NCBI RefSeq assembly: GCF_019059575.1
Contig: NW_024881703.1
Coordinates: forward strand, 668,501-732,500
Reading direction: 5' to 3'
Source of the DNA: Amphibalanus amphitrite
Lineage: Eukaryota > Arthropoda > Thecostraca > Balanomorpha > Balanidae
Length of the DNA stretch: 64,000 bases
The first letter of the stretch is position 1; each line of letters begins with the position of its first letter. This document shows, in pieces, positions 44,246 through 54,884 of the stretch. The position numbers and the translations under genes were made by a program. Under the pieces are notes generated by a model. It was not told the DNA's origin, made no database searches, and worked only from the letters and a program-made list of their open reading frames with translations.

Positions 44246-44822
44246 CAGTATGATAATACACCAAGTGTTACTCTGACCGTCATCCAGTATCCACCCATTC
44301 CTCGCAAATCCTCCCCCTCCTCTGCGGTCCGGCCGCCACCGCCGCCGCCGCCGGCGCCCGAGTTTTTTTGCCAGTTACCATGCCACTCGGTGACTAAGAA
44401 ACATACCAGTGCGCTGGCCATATTATGAAAGCTGAACAAAAGTGAATGCATTATGTTGTATGTGATTATGTAGGCATGAGACCCTCTGTAGAAAGGAGGC
44501 CCCTTTAGGGAGGAGGCCCTCTGTAGAAAGGAGGCCCCCGGGATTCCTCCGCCCCTCCCTTGGCCAAATCCTAGCTACGTGCCTGCTCAAGGGCCAGTGG
44601 AGGGCTCTGGGAGGTCGATGTGGGCCCTCATCGGTCAAGGTGGGCCCTTGAAGGCCACTGAAGCGCCCTCAGAAGTCAGGATACTCAAAGACCGGTATGG
44701 GGGCTGTTACATAATACCTGGCGTTGGTTTCATGAGCCTCGTGACAATCGGGTAAGAGCCAGGGCCCCTACGCCCATCGGGCCCCATCGGTTGTTTAAGG
44801 GGACAAATTATATGATGGCCCC

Positions 44823-45330
44823 CAGACATGTGCATGGATCCCAGTGATGGATCTATGATCCCAGTGGATCTCGAAGCAAAGTACAGGTTGGGATCTATGA
44901 TCCCACCGGATCCGGCGTGAAAAATACATCTTGGATCTATGATCTCATATGATCTGACGATAAATTACGAACATGGATCTATGATCTGAGTTGATCCCAC
45001 CATGCACCACATTTGAAACCATTTTTTAAAGGGTTTCTATGCCAATAAGTGACACAAAACTATGGATTATGACGTGCGATCACATAAAATCACTAAAACA
45101 GAACGTTTGTGAGTTGAAACAAGTGCTTTTTTGAGATATATGTGTTGACAAAAAATAAGTGAGGATCTATGATCTCACTGGATCTCAAGCAAAAAATGAG
45201 ACTCGGATCTGTGATCCCTACGAATCTCTCGATAAATTACAGAGCTGGATCTATGATCCCGTTGGATCCGAGATCAGGATCCGTGGGATCAGATCCCAGA
45301 TCCATTTTCTCGGATCCATGCACATGTCTG
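44823..45330. mobile_element. hAT-type MITE N, GGATCTATGATC repeats
   Basis: Tips CAGACATGTGCATGGATCC and GGATCCATGCACATGTCTG are exact inverts. The flanks GATGGCCC and ATTGGCCC agree at 6 of 8 bases, so the duplication is eroded. The inside has many GGATCTATGATCCC-like units. It lies in K. Confidence 0.78.
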
Positions 45331-45519
45331 ATTGGCCCCTGATTTGTCTTTGGGGGGGGGGGGGCATGGCCCTGATGCCCCCCTGCGACCTCCACTGGGC
45401 GGTGAGCGGCGCACCAGGAATCGAAATCCACGATTTTTTTTTTTAACTGGTCATTTTTGCATGTCCGACAGCTCTACGGCCTCGTGACAGCTCAAGCTCT
45501 TGAGAGGAGGGTAGTACCT

Positions 45520-46745
45520 ACATTAGAGGGGGCGGCGATGGCATTTGCACTTGAGGCGGCAGCGCCGGCAGCGCCTACGCTTAGAGGGGGCGGCACCTAC
45601 ATTTTATGGGCAGCACCCCGTAACTTGAGGAGTGGCACCCACGCATGGGGGGGGGGGGGGGCGGCATCTATCTACATGTGAGGGAAAGGCACCTTCATTT
45701 CAAGGGGTGGCACCTACACTTAGGGGGTGGCACCTACATTTGAGGGGGCTGCATTGCAACTAGGCTTTAGGGGGCGGCAACTACACGCTAGGGGGTGCCA
45801 TCTACATTCGAAGGGACGGCACCTACATTTTATGGGATGACCGATGACACCTATTCATAAGTGGCCGGGGCCAACATTTGTGGGGGCGGCGCGGCACCTT
45901 CATTCGAGGGGCCGGCACCTGCATTCGAGGAGGGCCGGCACCTACATTCGACGGGGCGGCACTAACATTTGAGGGGGCGGCACCTGCATTCGAGGAGGGC
46001 CGGCACCTACATTCGAGGGGGCGGCACTAACATTTGAGGGGGCGGCACCTACATTCGAGGAGGGCTGGCATCTACATTCGAGGGGGCGGCACTAACATTT
46101 GAGGGGGCGGCACCTACATTCGAGGAGGGCCGGCATCTACATTCGAGGGGGCAGCACTAACATTCGAGGGGGCGGCACTAACATTTGAGGGGGCGGCACC
46201 TACATTCGAGGAGGGCCGGCATCTACATTCGAGGGGGCGGCACTAACATTTGAGGGGGCGGCACCTACATTCGAGGGGACAGCGCCTACATTCGAGGGGC
46301 GACATTTACATTTGAGGGGGTGGCACCTACATTCGAGGGGGCGACACCAACATTCGAGGGGGCGGCACCTACATTCGAGGGGGCGGCACTTACATTCGAG
46401 GAGGGCCGGCATCTACATTCGAGGGAGGGGGCGGCACTAACATTTGAGGGGGCGGCACTTACATTCGAGGGGGCGGCACCTACATTCGAGGGGCGGCATT
46501 TAGGTACATTTGAGGGGCGGCACCAACATTCGAGGGGGTGGCACCTACATTCGAGGGGATGGCGCCTACATTTAATGGGCGGCGCCTACATTCGAGGGGG
46601 CGGCACCTACAATCGAGGGGGCGGCACTTACATTTGAGGGGCGGCACCTACATTCGAGGGGCGGCACTTACATTCGAGGGGGCGGCACCTACATTCGAAG
46701 GGAGCGGCACCTACATTTGAGGTCTGAGGAGGCGGCAACTAGGTA
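45520..46745 (+). repeat. Minisatellite GGCACCTACATTCGAGGGGGC
   Basis: An array of a 20-21-bp unit, about 55 copies, with higher-order repeats of three units (the GAGGAGGGCCGGC variant recurs). Frames on both strands encode repeat peptides such as LECRCRPLEC; they are not genes. Confidence 0.9.
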
Positions 46746-47242
46746 CACTAGATAGTTGAGGGGTGACTATTGCCTACATGATGGGTAGGGCTCTTTTGAA
46801 AGATGGTGCCAAGTCAACGGGTGGCATAGAGTTTTGGGATGGCTCAGGGTTATGGGGGCGGCACCATTCGAGTCGCCCGCCGATTTATTTCAGTTGTAAA
46901 GTTGGGGTTGCACAAACCGATGCTGGGGTTGCACAATTCAAAGTTGGGGTTGCACGTGCAACCCCAACTTGATATAAAAATCCACCCCTGAGCGCACTTG
47001 ATATCCAACGGTGACCCAAAACAGCAACATTTTTTAGTTTGACCTGACCTGGAAGGTCAATGACTGACCTGAGAAGGTAAAACTGGGTATCATTGGATTT
47101 GTCTCTTCCCAAAGAATCTTTTTGGTCTTTACTGCTAAGCTCTATCTCCAACAGGAACGAAATGGCGCGGGGGGGGGTGGCAACCACCCCCCCCCCATGT
47201 GCGTTCTAGGATGGGAAAATGGCATGTGCGGGCGAGGGTTAA

Positions 47243-48504
47243 TGTCTGATGCTTTTGCAGCAATCTTACCGCCAATTATTCATTTCAATTAGTTTCTAGA
47301 GGTCTTTAAAACACGAAGCCTTCGGCCGGAGGAAAGCCAAGATGAGCGAAAGCACACCTTGGCACATCTATAGGGATAAACTAGGGTTACCCGCGTGCTC
47401 CGCAACGCGAAGAAGGGTTATTTTTTACCCGTGGGTATTGGGTTGGTCTGTGTTGATTTGGTTGGTCCATTTCGCTCGATTGCTTTTTGACGGCCAAGCA
47501 TTTTGTAATCAAACAAAAAAGATGCATCGCATCGAGGTGCCGGTGTCGTATTATCATGCGTTCTACTTTAGAATGATTCGAAAACTGGCGTGAAGTCTTT
47601 TGAGGGCCATCGATGAATTTCGCTAAAAATGACAATGTAATGGTTTGGAACATGTACATTTTTAAAAATACTGTTACTCATCCTGCAAAAATGAAGACAG
47701 GACCTTGGACAGAATTGAATGCTCTTTCCAACGGTGCCATTTTTTAATTGCCACAGATATCAGATTATGGAGCAAAACCATTTTGATAAACAAAGTGGCA
47801 CAAAATTGACAAACACCATTTTGTCCCGTGATTTGTAGCACCTTGATTTGGAATTGGATCAATCAGCTTTTCACAATTTTTCCATGAGAGGTGGTACATT
47901 TTTATTGCTAATACGCGTTGTTTAAACTCGCTCCGTCTGGCGGTCACCTGAAAATAATCTAAATTCGAAAATCCGTCCAAAACGTCAATTTTCCACATAA
48001 AAGTGCCCTCCGCGGTGCACGTGGCGCGTGCCATCCCCTGCACCGCACACGGCACACCATTCGATAGCCCTTTCAATTATCTACACGATGCTGTTTTCCC
48101 GTGCCGATCGGACCCCTGGTCACCAAGATATGGCACCGAGACCGGACCCGTGTCGGCCAAAAATGCCGTTTTCGCCCAATTTCGCACGCCGATTTATACA
48201 TGTAAAGTCTATGACGCGAATTTGCACTTTTTGGGCACGCGCCACGCGCTCACTATCGACCCGATCGAGCCCAGACCCCTCAAAGGCACGTCGCGCATCC
48301 TTGATCTATGAGTTGTGCAAATTTCACTGGGTTAGGTGCAACGGTCTGGCCTGTAGTCCACGCAAAGCACCGCCAAGTCGGGACCTCGGTAACGGACAGA
48401 CGCACCCTCCTCAAATAGTAATATCGATTTAAGATACGGGAGTCCCGGATCTGCCCAATACATGCTATGAAGCTGGTAGGTGGGATTAGGAAGGTCCTAG
48501 CTTT
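47243..48504. other. Unassigned stretch after J1
   Basis: The first 150 bp continue the 215-bp tandem repeat. The remainder shows no gene. It includes GGCACACCATTCGATAGCCC (about 48050), which echoes the core motif of the TTAA elements, so part may be an old member of that superfamily. Confidence 0.45.
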
Positions 48505-48572
48505 TTAACCCTCGCCCGCACATGGGGGGGGGGGGGTTGCCACCCCACCCCCAGGTAGCCCTTCTGCTCTGC
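48505..48572 (+). mobile_element. Left end of TTAA element J, truncated copy (J2)
   Basis: TTAACCCTCGCCCGCACATG and the palindrome GGGGTTGCCACCCC follow J1 for about 65 bp, then stop at CATAGGCGTAGGAAC. Only this end is left. Confidence 0.8.
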
Positions 48573-49515
48573 CATAGGCGTAGGAACAGGGGGGGGGCAT
48601 GGCCCCCCTCTTTCGGAGGTGGGGGGCCAGCAATGTTAACTGCCCCCCCCCCCCACACACACTTTTTGCTGACTCAAGTTGTCTTAAGTTGTGCTGACTT
48701 AAGCTGTCTGTCTGTACCTACCACCCGGTAACTTGACAATTATTCAGCTTGCCCTTTAATCATAGGAGGCGGAACGGGGAGGGCACCGGGGCACCGTGCC
48801 CCCCTTTGATTTTGGCATTTTAACATTAGCCCTATGGGCGTTGCATGGAAAGAATGGGACCAAAAGTCGGCGGTGCGCCCCCCCCCCCCTTAATTGAAGG
48901 TGTTCCGCCGCTATTGCCTTTAATGAAGATTCCCTTTTGTTTCTACAGCGTTATTGACCGCAATTTCTTTCACTCTGGGAAACCATATCAGAGACAAGAC
49001 TGTGAGTCCTGGTGACAGCATTTTGTTGAATACGAGGCGCGGGACAGCGAGCACTGAAAAGGTATAAGACAATATTAGCACGGTGCAGGTCGCAGGAGAA
49101 TGCGTTTACAAACGACCAACGCTTGACTGGATCTGCTTGGGGTCGGCATAGTTCGTCAAAGGTGTACTAGCTGGGGGCCAGGGTGACCGTGCCCCCGCCT
49201 CGGTTCAAACAGGCTGGGGCCCTGCAATGTCTTTATCTGCCCCTGCCCCTTCCACTTTCAGTGCAGTGGGGGTCGCAGAGGGGGGATCAGGGCCATGCCC
49301 TTCCCCCTCCAAAGGCTAATCAGGGGGCCATCATATCATTTGGCCCCCCAAACAACCAATTCAATTCAATTCAATTCAATTCATGTATTCACGTTAAATC
49401 CGCGCACTCGGCTTTTCGCTAACGCATGTCAACAGATAAAAAGATGGACGGATGAAGTAAACACACACTCATACATGCATAAAACAGTCCAGTCTATCGC
49501 TGAGCATGATTGATA
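48573..49515. other. G/C-run low-complexity fragments and (CAATT)n
   Basis: Several pieces start with CATAGG-GG-GGAAC and run into G-runs facing C-runs (48573 and about 48758), suggesting ends of small DNA elements. About 49255-49335 is an inverted copy of sequence flanking MITE N at about 45335-45415. A CAATT simple repeat lies at 49358-49383. No gene. Confidence 0.5.
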
Positions 49516-49724
49516 ATGTAAATAGAGTGAATAACCTTATGCTCATGTTATATGTTGCAAATTGATATAATTAAAACTAAATTGATATATTTCGATATTG
49601 CACCGTCATCAGAATAAGAAACTTATTCTGATGACGGTGCAATATCGAAATATATCAATTTAGTTTTAATTATATCAATTTGCAACATATAACATGAGCA
49701 TAAGGTTATTCACTCTATTTACAT
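49516..49724. mobile_element. 209-bp near-perfect foldback with ribozyme-like motif
   Basis: Two 103-bp arms, from ATGTAAATAGAGTG at the left to CACTCTATTTACAT at the right, meet at a 3-base loop near 49620. A hammerhead-like core lies in each arm on opposite strands. It adjoins the 3' end of a LINE fragment. It could be a small PLE-derived element or an inverted duplication of the LINE's 3' end. No target duplication was seen. Confidence 0.75.
49625..49659 (+). ncRNA. Hammerhead-like motif in foldback (weak)
   Basis: CTGATGA (49628-49634), one extra C, a weak 3-bp stem II (GGT with ATC), GAAA (49647-49650), self-complementary ATATAT as stem III and a C before stem I. Stem I is only about 3 bp. 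The layout is the same as in the PLE motif but the helices are weak. Confidence 0.35.
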
Positions 49725-50256
49725 AGTCACTGCCGTCTTTAAACGAGTCCGCCCGTCATACGTTGCGATAAAATCGTTGTACGAGTTGACACCGCTGTGC
49801 ACCAGCTGTCTGCGGCCTGCCTCTGTTCGAATGCGTGGTAGTCGCAAACGACCAGAATGACGAGTGCCGTGACCATGGTCGAGGGTCTCGAGCGTACAAG
49901 CGACACTGGTTGGCTGACTAGACACTATCACTCTATGCACGCTACATATCCGATGGTACAGGTCCAGATTTGCTGCGCTTAGCCAGTTCAGATCGCGAAG
50001 TATGTCGGTCACATGGCTGTACTTTCGGCGACCACTAATAACGCGCGCACAAAAATTGAGTACTTTCTGTATACGGCTGAGCTCAGTGGTGCCGCATGTC
50101 CCGTAGATGGCTATGCAATAGCGCACCACGGACACGACAAGTGAGATGACAATCGGTTTGAGCGAGTTGGGCGGCAGCACATGTCTGGCGTGACTGAGTG
50201 CGAGTAGTGATCCTGTGCACTTGGACACTACGTGTGTGACATGTTCATGGTATGAC
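49725..50256 (-). pseudogene. LINE fragment, C-terminal part (continues 59059-60400)
   Basis: Minus-strand codons SYHEHVTHVVSKCTGSLLAL, then SLKPIVISLVVSVVRYCIAI, are the thumb and C-terminal region of a LINE RT protein. The next upstream codons (NLGLVMDKHL) lie at 59059 onwards beyond element X2. The frame ends at a stop beside the 209-bp foldback. Confidence 0.8.
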
Positions 50257-50729
50257 AGGTGGGACATTCCACGATAGATCGTACCAGGCCCGTCACCCTC
50301 ATCTCTCAGATTTTAATGAAAATCGGTCCTAGGGGTAATCATAGGCCCCAAAGACGCCTGGCAAAATATCAGACTTCTCAGATCAAAACTTTTTGAGTTA
50401 TATTGCATTACATTTTTTTAACTTCATCATCATCATCATCATCATCATCACGTTTATTAAGAAACAAAAGAATACACAAAATCAAGATAAGTAAGAACTG
50501 GTGCAAAAGCACTCGAAAGTGCTTAATTCGAGGCACCAGCTCTGTTAAAGAACATGCAAGCAAATAAACACATACACACATATACAAGAACTTAAAATGG
50601 ATTCAAACAAACTAAATCGCCGGTCGCCGCCACCAAGCCGAACGCGTCGCGCATTAGAGGTTGTCCAGAGAGCCCCGTTGCCGACGCCACCCCACCGAGA
50701 CACGCCCATCCCGCCTCGTAATTAAATAG

Positions 50730-51695
50730 TCAGAGTGTTGGGATTGTAAAGCGCCCAGAATTAAGTAAGAACGTTTGGAAGTGTTGAGCCACCGCCCGGC
50801 CGTCGCCACTATTTAGGTTGGTGCCATGAAGAAGGATTTCCAATTTTTTATTAGTTTGGTATTCATGAAAGTTAGTATGGAGTGTTTGCGATACTTTTTG
50901 GTAAAGGATGCGTCTTTGAGGTAAAAACAATGGACATGCTGTGATGAAATGACGAACGCTTTCTATGCTGTGACCACAAGGGCATGCCGGAGAATCTTGT
51001 TTTTGAATGTTAAATTGTTGTGAATTTAAATCGGACATTCCATTTCTTAGTCGCGAATGTAGGATGTTGCCTGTCTTTGACCCAAACGAGTAGTATTTTG
51101 GTGGCTGGGGGGAGCCAATATGGTGTACAATGTGTTTTTTGAATTCTACTATGGATAAGGATTTAAATGTTGCCGGTAGTTCGTTGTACTCTTTGCTTGT
51201 GGTGATAAAGAATGATCGTTGATATGATGATGTTTTCGGACGTTGGATCGTGTGGTCATGGGCATTTCTTAAAACCAACTGTGTGTCTGTCACCCTTGTG
51301 TTTGTTATAAGTTCTTGTATGTACTTCGGTAAAATTGGTTTCGATTTAACGAGTTTGTGATATAGTGACAATCTATGAATGCGTCTTCTTGTCGTTAGTC
51401 TGTCCCATCCTGTCTCGAGTCGTAATTTGTCGGAGGGTGTTCTAAAGAGTGCTCCTGTCGTCAGTCTAGCCGCTCTGTTTTGCAATGTCTCCAGTCGTGT
51501 CGTGTCCTGTACTGTGATATGTCCGTCGTAAACAGTGTCACAATAGTCAAAGTGTGGTCTTACATAGGTTGTATATATTTGGTGAAGGATGGGTCTTGGC
51601 AAATGTTGTGCAATAGGATACAATGGACTGAGGGATATGTTAACTTTTTTGCATATTTCGTTAATATGACAATGAAAGCGAAGATCGTCAGAGAA
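50730..51695 (-). CDS. LINE ORF, C-terminal part (after the foldback insertion)
   Basis: Codons FSDDLRFHCHINEICKKV start the thumb domain directly after the duplication. Then come YTTYVRPHFDYCDTVYDGHI, a spacer, and a Cys/His end CPCGHSIESVRHFITACPLF, a C-terminal motif known from L2- and CR1-related LINEs. The stop is after FTIPTL. The open frame starts at the Met upstream in the foldback, but this is not a real start: with the insertion removed this part fuses to the RT frame. Confidence 0.85.
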   Translation of the reverse strand, partial: FSDDLRFHCHINEICKKVNISLSPLYPIAQHLPRPILHQIYTTYVRPHFDYCDTVYDGHITVQDTTRLETLQNRAARLTTGALFRTPSDKLRLETGWDRLTTRRRIHRLSLYHKLVKSKPILPKYIQELITNTRVTDTQLVLRNAHDHTIQRPKTSSYQRSFFITTSKEYNELPATFKSLSIVEFKKHIVHHIGSPQPPKYYSFGSKTGNILHSRLRNGMSDLNSQQFNIQKQDSPACPCGHSIESVRHFITACPLFLPQRRILYQKVSQTLHTNFHEYQTNKKLEILLHGTNLNSGDGRAVAQHFQTFLLNSGRFTIPTL

Positions 51696-51917
51696 TTGCA
51701 TCGAGAGTACATGAACCTCCAGGCTCGACAAATCAAACAATTAAAACAGTTACATTAAAGGCGTACCGGTTTCAACAGTTACAACAGTTACAACGGCGCT
51801 GAAGAAGTCTAATAGACGAAACCGGTACGCCTTTAATGTAACTGTTTTAATTGTTTGATTTGTCGAGCCTGGAGGTTCATGTACTCTCGATGCAATACTT
51901 GTCCATTTATTACTACA
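51696..51917. mobile_element. 222-bp foldback insertion with 12-bp target duplication
   Basis: ATCGTCAGAGAA stands at 51684-51695 and 51918-51929. Arms of 78 bp (51696-51773 and 51818-51895) are exact inverts, from TTGCATCGAGAGTAC to GTACTCTCGATGCAA. The middle has AACAGTTAC repeats and a hammerhead-like motif, and a 22-bp tail follows the right arm. The 12-bp duplication equals that of the PLE at 10305-13427, so this may be a small PLE-dependent element. Confidence 0.88.
51795..51831 (+). ncRNA. Hammerhead-ribozyme-like motif in the foldback
   Basis: GGCG (51795-51798) pairs with CGCC (51828-51831) as stem I. CTGAAGA (51799-51805) and GAAA (51818-51821) form the core, with stem II GTCT/AGAC and an AAT loop. 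Stem III is the palindrome ACCGGT, followed by A at the expected cleavage position. One extra A lies between core and stem II, as in the other two motifs. It is the best-paired of the three. Confidence 0.6.
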
Positions 51918-54485
51918 ATCGTCAGAGAAAATTAAACCGAGATGTTTGTGTGATTTTGCTAGTGGTATTGCTTTCCCTCCGAACGAAAGAGTCGGTGGCA
52001 TTTTGGAATGTTGTCTGTGAGTGAATGTTTGTTGCACTGTTTTGTCGGCGTTGAAAGTGATAGCCCAATTCCTTCCGTATTCGAAAATAGAGTCCAGGTC
52101 TTTTTGGAGCGATTGTTCTGTTTCGCGTAAGTCAGTTTCTGAGTGTGAGGCATAAAGTGATGTGTCGTCAGCGAAAAATGAAATATTGTGCTGTGTCTGC
52201 TTTGAAAGGCCGTCAAGATAGATAAGAGCTAAAAGTGGTCCGAGGACGGAGCCCTGCGGGCATCCTGCATTTATGGTCTGTGGTTCTGACAGTGTGTTGT
52301 TTATGCGTACCATTTGAATACGGTTTTTGAGATATGACTCCAACCATTCTAAAAGTTTTCCAGTTATTCCAAAATCATGTTCGCATTTGAATAACAAGCC
52401 TTTATGCCAAATTTTGTCAAAGTACTTTGCAATGTCCAAAAAGATAGCTGTGAATTGTTTTCCTGTGTCTAACGATTTATACATGTTGTTTGTTAGATAA
52501 AGAAGTTGTTGTTCAGTGCTGTGATTTTCTCTATAACCACTTTGTTTTTCCGTGAGGAGTGAGTTTTCTATAAAGTGAGAATACATTTTTCTGTAAACTA
52601 TTTTTTCGAATACCTTTGAAAGAGCTGATAAGATACTAATTGGTCTATAACAAGTAAAATCTGAGGGGGATCCTTTATTCTTGTAGATAGGTGTTATGTG
52701 GGCAACTTTGAATGTTGATGGAAATTTGCCTTCTGCAAGTGATTTGTTAAATAAACGAGACAAAGGTTCTGCAATTAAAAGAGCTGTCATTTTCAATAAT
52801 CTCACAGGAATTTCATCTGGGCCAGTTGATTTGTTGACGTTAAGACTGTTCAACAGTTGTAATACCTCCCTTTCACTTGTCCGGATGTTTTCGAGATTAG
52901 GTGTGGCTATTTGTTCGGGTGTAATATCTGGAAGCTGCTGCGAGTCTGAAATGTTGAGTGTCGATTGGGCGGCAAAGTGGTTGTTGAGTATTGCTGCTTT
53001 TTCGGGGTCCGTTGTGATAATGTCCCCATTTGGTGTTTCTAGCGGTGGAATTATGTCAGTTCTGGATTTTCCCATTAGCTTACGCAATGTCTGGTGATAT
53101 TTTAACGGATTGAGCTTCAACACCAGTAGTTTTTTAACTTCGTTCTGCATGTATGCATTTTTTAACCGTCTATTAAGCTGCGTTACTTTGTTTCGCTGGT
53201 ATCTCCATCTGTCCCAGTGGTAGTCCAGATTTGTGTTCTTGGCTTTCTTGAATAGTCTATCCCGTTTCCTTATATTCCTCTTCAACTCAGAAGTGACCCA
53301 TGATTTTTTGTTGGACTGTATTTTCACGCGTTTAGTCGGTATTGAGGCAACAGCTGCGTCGTATATTGTTTTCGTAAAATTTGTTGTCGCTGTGTCTACG
53401 TCACTGTCAAGTAAACGATCCCAGTCAGTGTCCATTAAAAGATTTGTAAGACGAGTTGTGTCCATATTTGTGTAGTCCCATATCAGTCTGGTGTCCGCTT
53501 GATTTTGTAAGGGCAACATGAAGTTTAACGATGCGAATATTGGGCAATGATCCAAATAAGCGAATGGAGATAATGTACCGCTCTTAGTGATTATTTCTGT
53601 ACAATTCGTGAATATCAAGTCTCTTAAATTACATGAGTTTCTTGAAAAACGCGTTGGCTCTGTTATTAGTTCGTGCAAACATAATCCATCAGCGGCGTCT
53701 TTTAGCGCATTGTCAAATGGTGTAACTCCACTGCTGCGAATTTGCAATTGTTCACTTAAGTATGCGTTTCCTGCGTTGAAATCTCCTAAAATTAATGTGG
53801 CAGTGGGTGTATGTCTTTGCGCCTGTAGCACGGCTTCCGAGAAATTTCCAATGAAATTGTCTAATTTTTCAACTGGTTGGTTTGGTGGCAAATATAGACA
53901 GCATATGATTAGAGTGAAAGCTTTAGTCTTTACTTTGACCCAAAGCCATTCATGGTTTCCTACTTCTAGATCTATTAACCTCTGCACAGGCAAAGACGAG
54001 TGTACATAGACTGCGACTCCCCCTCCATGTCTGGTTCTGTGTTTGGTTATTGGAGCGTGGTATCCTTCAATTGCGTACAAACTGCTTGCAACAGTACAAT
54101 CCAGTTTTGTTTCTGTTAGGGCCATGATTTTAATGTCGTTAGCGTTGATGAATTGGTGAAGCTCGTCTAACTTTTGCGTCGCTGTTATACTGTTGATATT
54201 TATATGTGAAACATTTAGAGCGTGTGTGATATTCGGCCCAGGATTTGTTTCTACGCCACCTATAACAAGCAAGCTTTGCAAATTTGTGTGCTCCCCTAGG
54301 CGTTTCCAGTGTTTGTGTGTTGTATGGATGCTAAGAGTTATGTGACATTTTCTTGTTTCTAGCGATAATAATTTAGTTCGCAGGTGATGTGGCCAGGATA
54401 GGATAAGATAGGATAGGATAGGATAGGAACTATCTAGCGGCGACGAGCGGACGGCGGCTGCGAATTTACGAGGCAGTAAAGTCAA
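51918..54485 (-). CDS. LINE ORF: 2A-like motif, endonuclease, reverse transcriptase
   Basis: Residues 77-84 read GVETNPGP, which matches the ribosome-skipping 2A motif (D-V/I-E-x-N-P-G-P) except G in place of D. The endonuclease follows (MALTETKLD, HGGGVAVYVHS, LILGDFNAGNAYL about 232, LDHCPIFASLNF). The RT has PIYKNKGSPSDFTCYRPISI, motif A AIFLDIAKYFDKIWH (about 683), motif B NAGCPQGSVLGPLL (about 742) and motif C FFADDTSLY (about 773); all catalytic acids are present. Codons run to IFSDD at the insertion. The ATG at 54485 may be upstream of the real start, since residues 20-32 come from the GGATA repeat. It is probably recently active. Confidence 0.9.
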
Positions 54486-54540
54486 CGGCGTGTTCAGTCG
54501 GCGGGCGGGCGCGCCCGAGGGGGCGGCGACAGCTCCGCTG

Positions 54541-54880
54541 GACTCGATCCGGCGTACGAAGTACGATGAAACAAACTTCGGTATGTAACGGTGAGTTTGA
54601 TGGCCTATAACTCAAGAACGGGTTAAGCAACCAACAAAAAGTAAACAACACTTAGCTTGCGATGAATCAAAAATTAATAGGTATTACTATTTAAAAATTC
54701 CAAAGAAAAAATTTCATTGTTGAGCAAAAACCTGAATCTTTTTTCATTTGCCTCTAATGACTTTTGGGACCAAAATTTTTCACATTTTTATTTTTTTCAA
54801 AATAATCTTCATGTCAGTGCAAATCGACATGCAAAAAAATTAGAAAGGTGTTCTTTCTATAAGTACCTCATTTTGCCGCA
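54541..54880. other. Unassigned part of X2
   Basis: Sequence between the LINE 5' end and the family B remnant. No gene was seen. It shares phrases such as TTTTGGGACCAAAATTTTT and plain A/T runs but no repeat end. Confidence 0.4.
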
Positions 54881-54884
54881 AACA

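Larger units (their letters stand above)
39975..44585. mobile_element. hAT-type element P, TSD CTCAAGGG
   Basis: CTCAAGGG occurs at 39967-39974 and 44586-44593. Tips are CAGGGACGTAGCCAAGGG and CCAAATCCTAGCTACGTGCCTG, imperfect inverted repeats. The insertion point is inside the GGCCCTCAGA array of K. It contains a GAGGCCCTCTGTAGAGAG array at both its left and right parts, an F-like segment and the TTAA elements H and G2. No transposase was seen. Confidence 0.88.
38319..46990. mobile_element. hAT-type element K (8.7 kb with nested contents), TSD AGCGCACT
   Basis: AGCGCACT flanks at 38311-38318 and 46991-46998. The tips CAGGGGTGGATTTTT and AAAAATCCACCCCTG are exact inverts, with GGGGTTGCAC repeats behind. 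CAGGG tips with an 8-bp duplication are hAT hallmarks. I found no transposase. Contents: a partial TTAA element, two G/C-rich minisatellite arrays, hAT element P with its own nested elements, and hAT MITE N. Much of the length is therefore later insertions. Confidence 0.9.
37654..47242. mobile_element. TTAA-type element J1, split by hAT K
   Basis: TTAA-CCCTCGCCCGCACATGGG at the left and CATGTGCGGGCGAGGG-TTAA at the right. Both ends have the G/C-run palindrome (GGGGGTTGCCACCCCC; right GGTGGCAACCACCC). The right end has an inner partial tip, as in B. Without K (38319-46990 plus one duplication) J is about 0.9 kb, the usual size of this superfamily. AGGTCA motifs are present. A second copy starts at 48505. 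Confidence 0.9.
50424..54540 (-). mobile_element. Nearly full-length LINE with 2A-like motif and (ATG/CAT)n tail
   Basis: Reading on the minus strand: short N-terminal region, 2A-like motif, endonuclease, RT, Cys/His end, and a 3' tail of TGA/ATG repeats (50424-50450) after TTAATAAACG. A 222-bp foldback (51696-51917) is the only interruption. Removing it and one 12-bp duplication gives an open frame of about 1,170 codons. A GGATA repeat lies near the 5' end (54398-54427). It is the least decayed retroelement in the window. Confidence 0.88.

Noticed and set aside
46200..46412. Cys-rich repeat protein (LECRCRPLEC type)
   Set aside because: The frame is a direct reading of the 21-bp minisatellite on the minus strand, with no start context or signal peptide.
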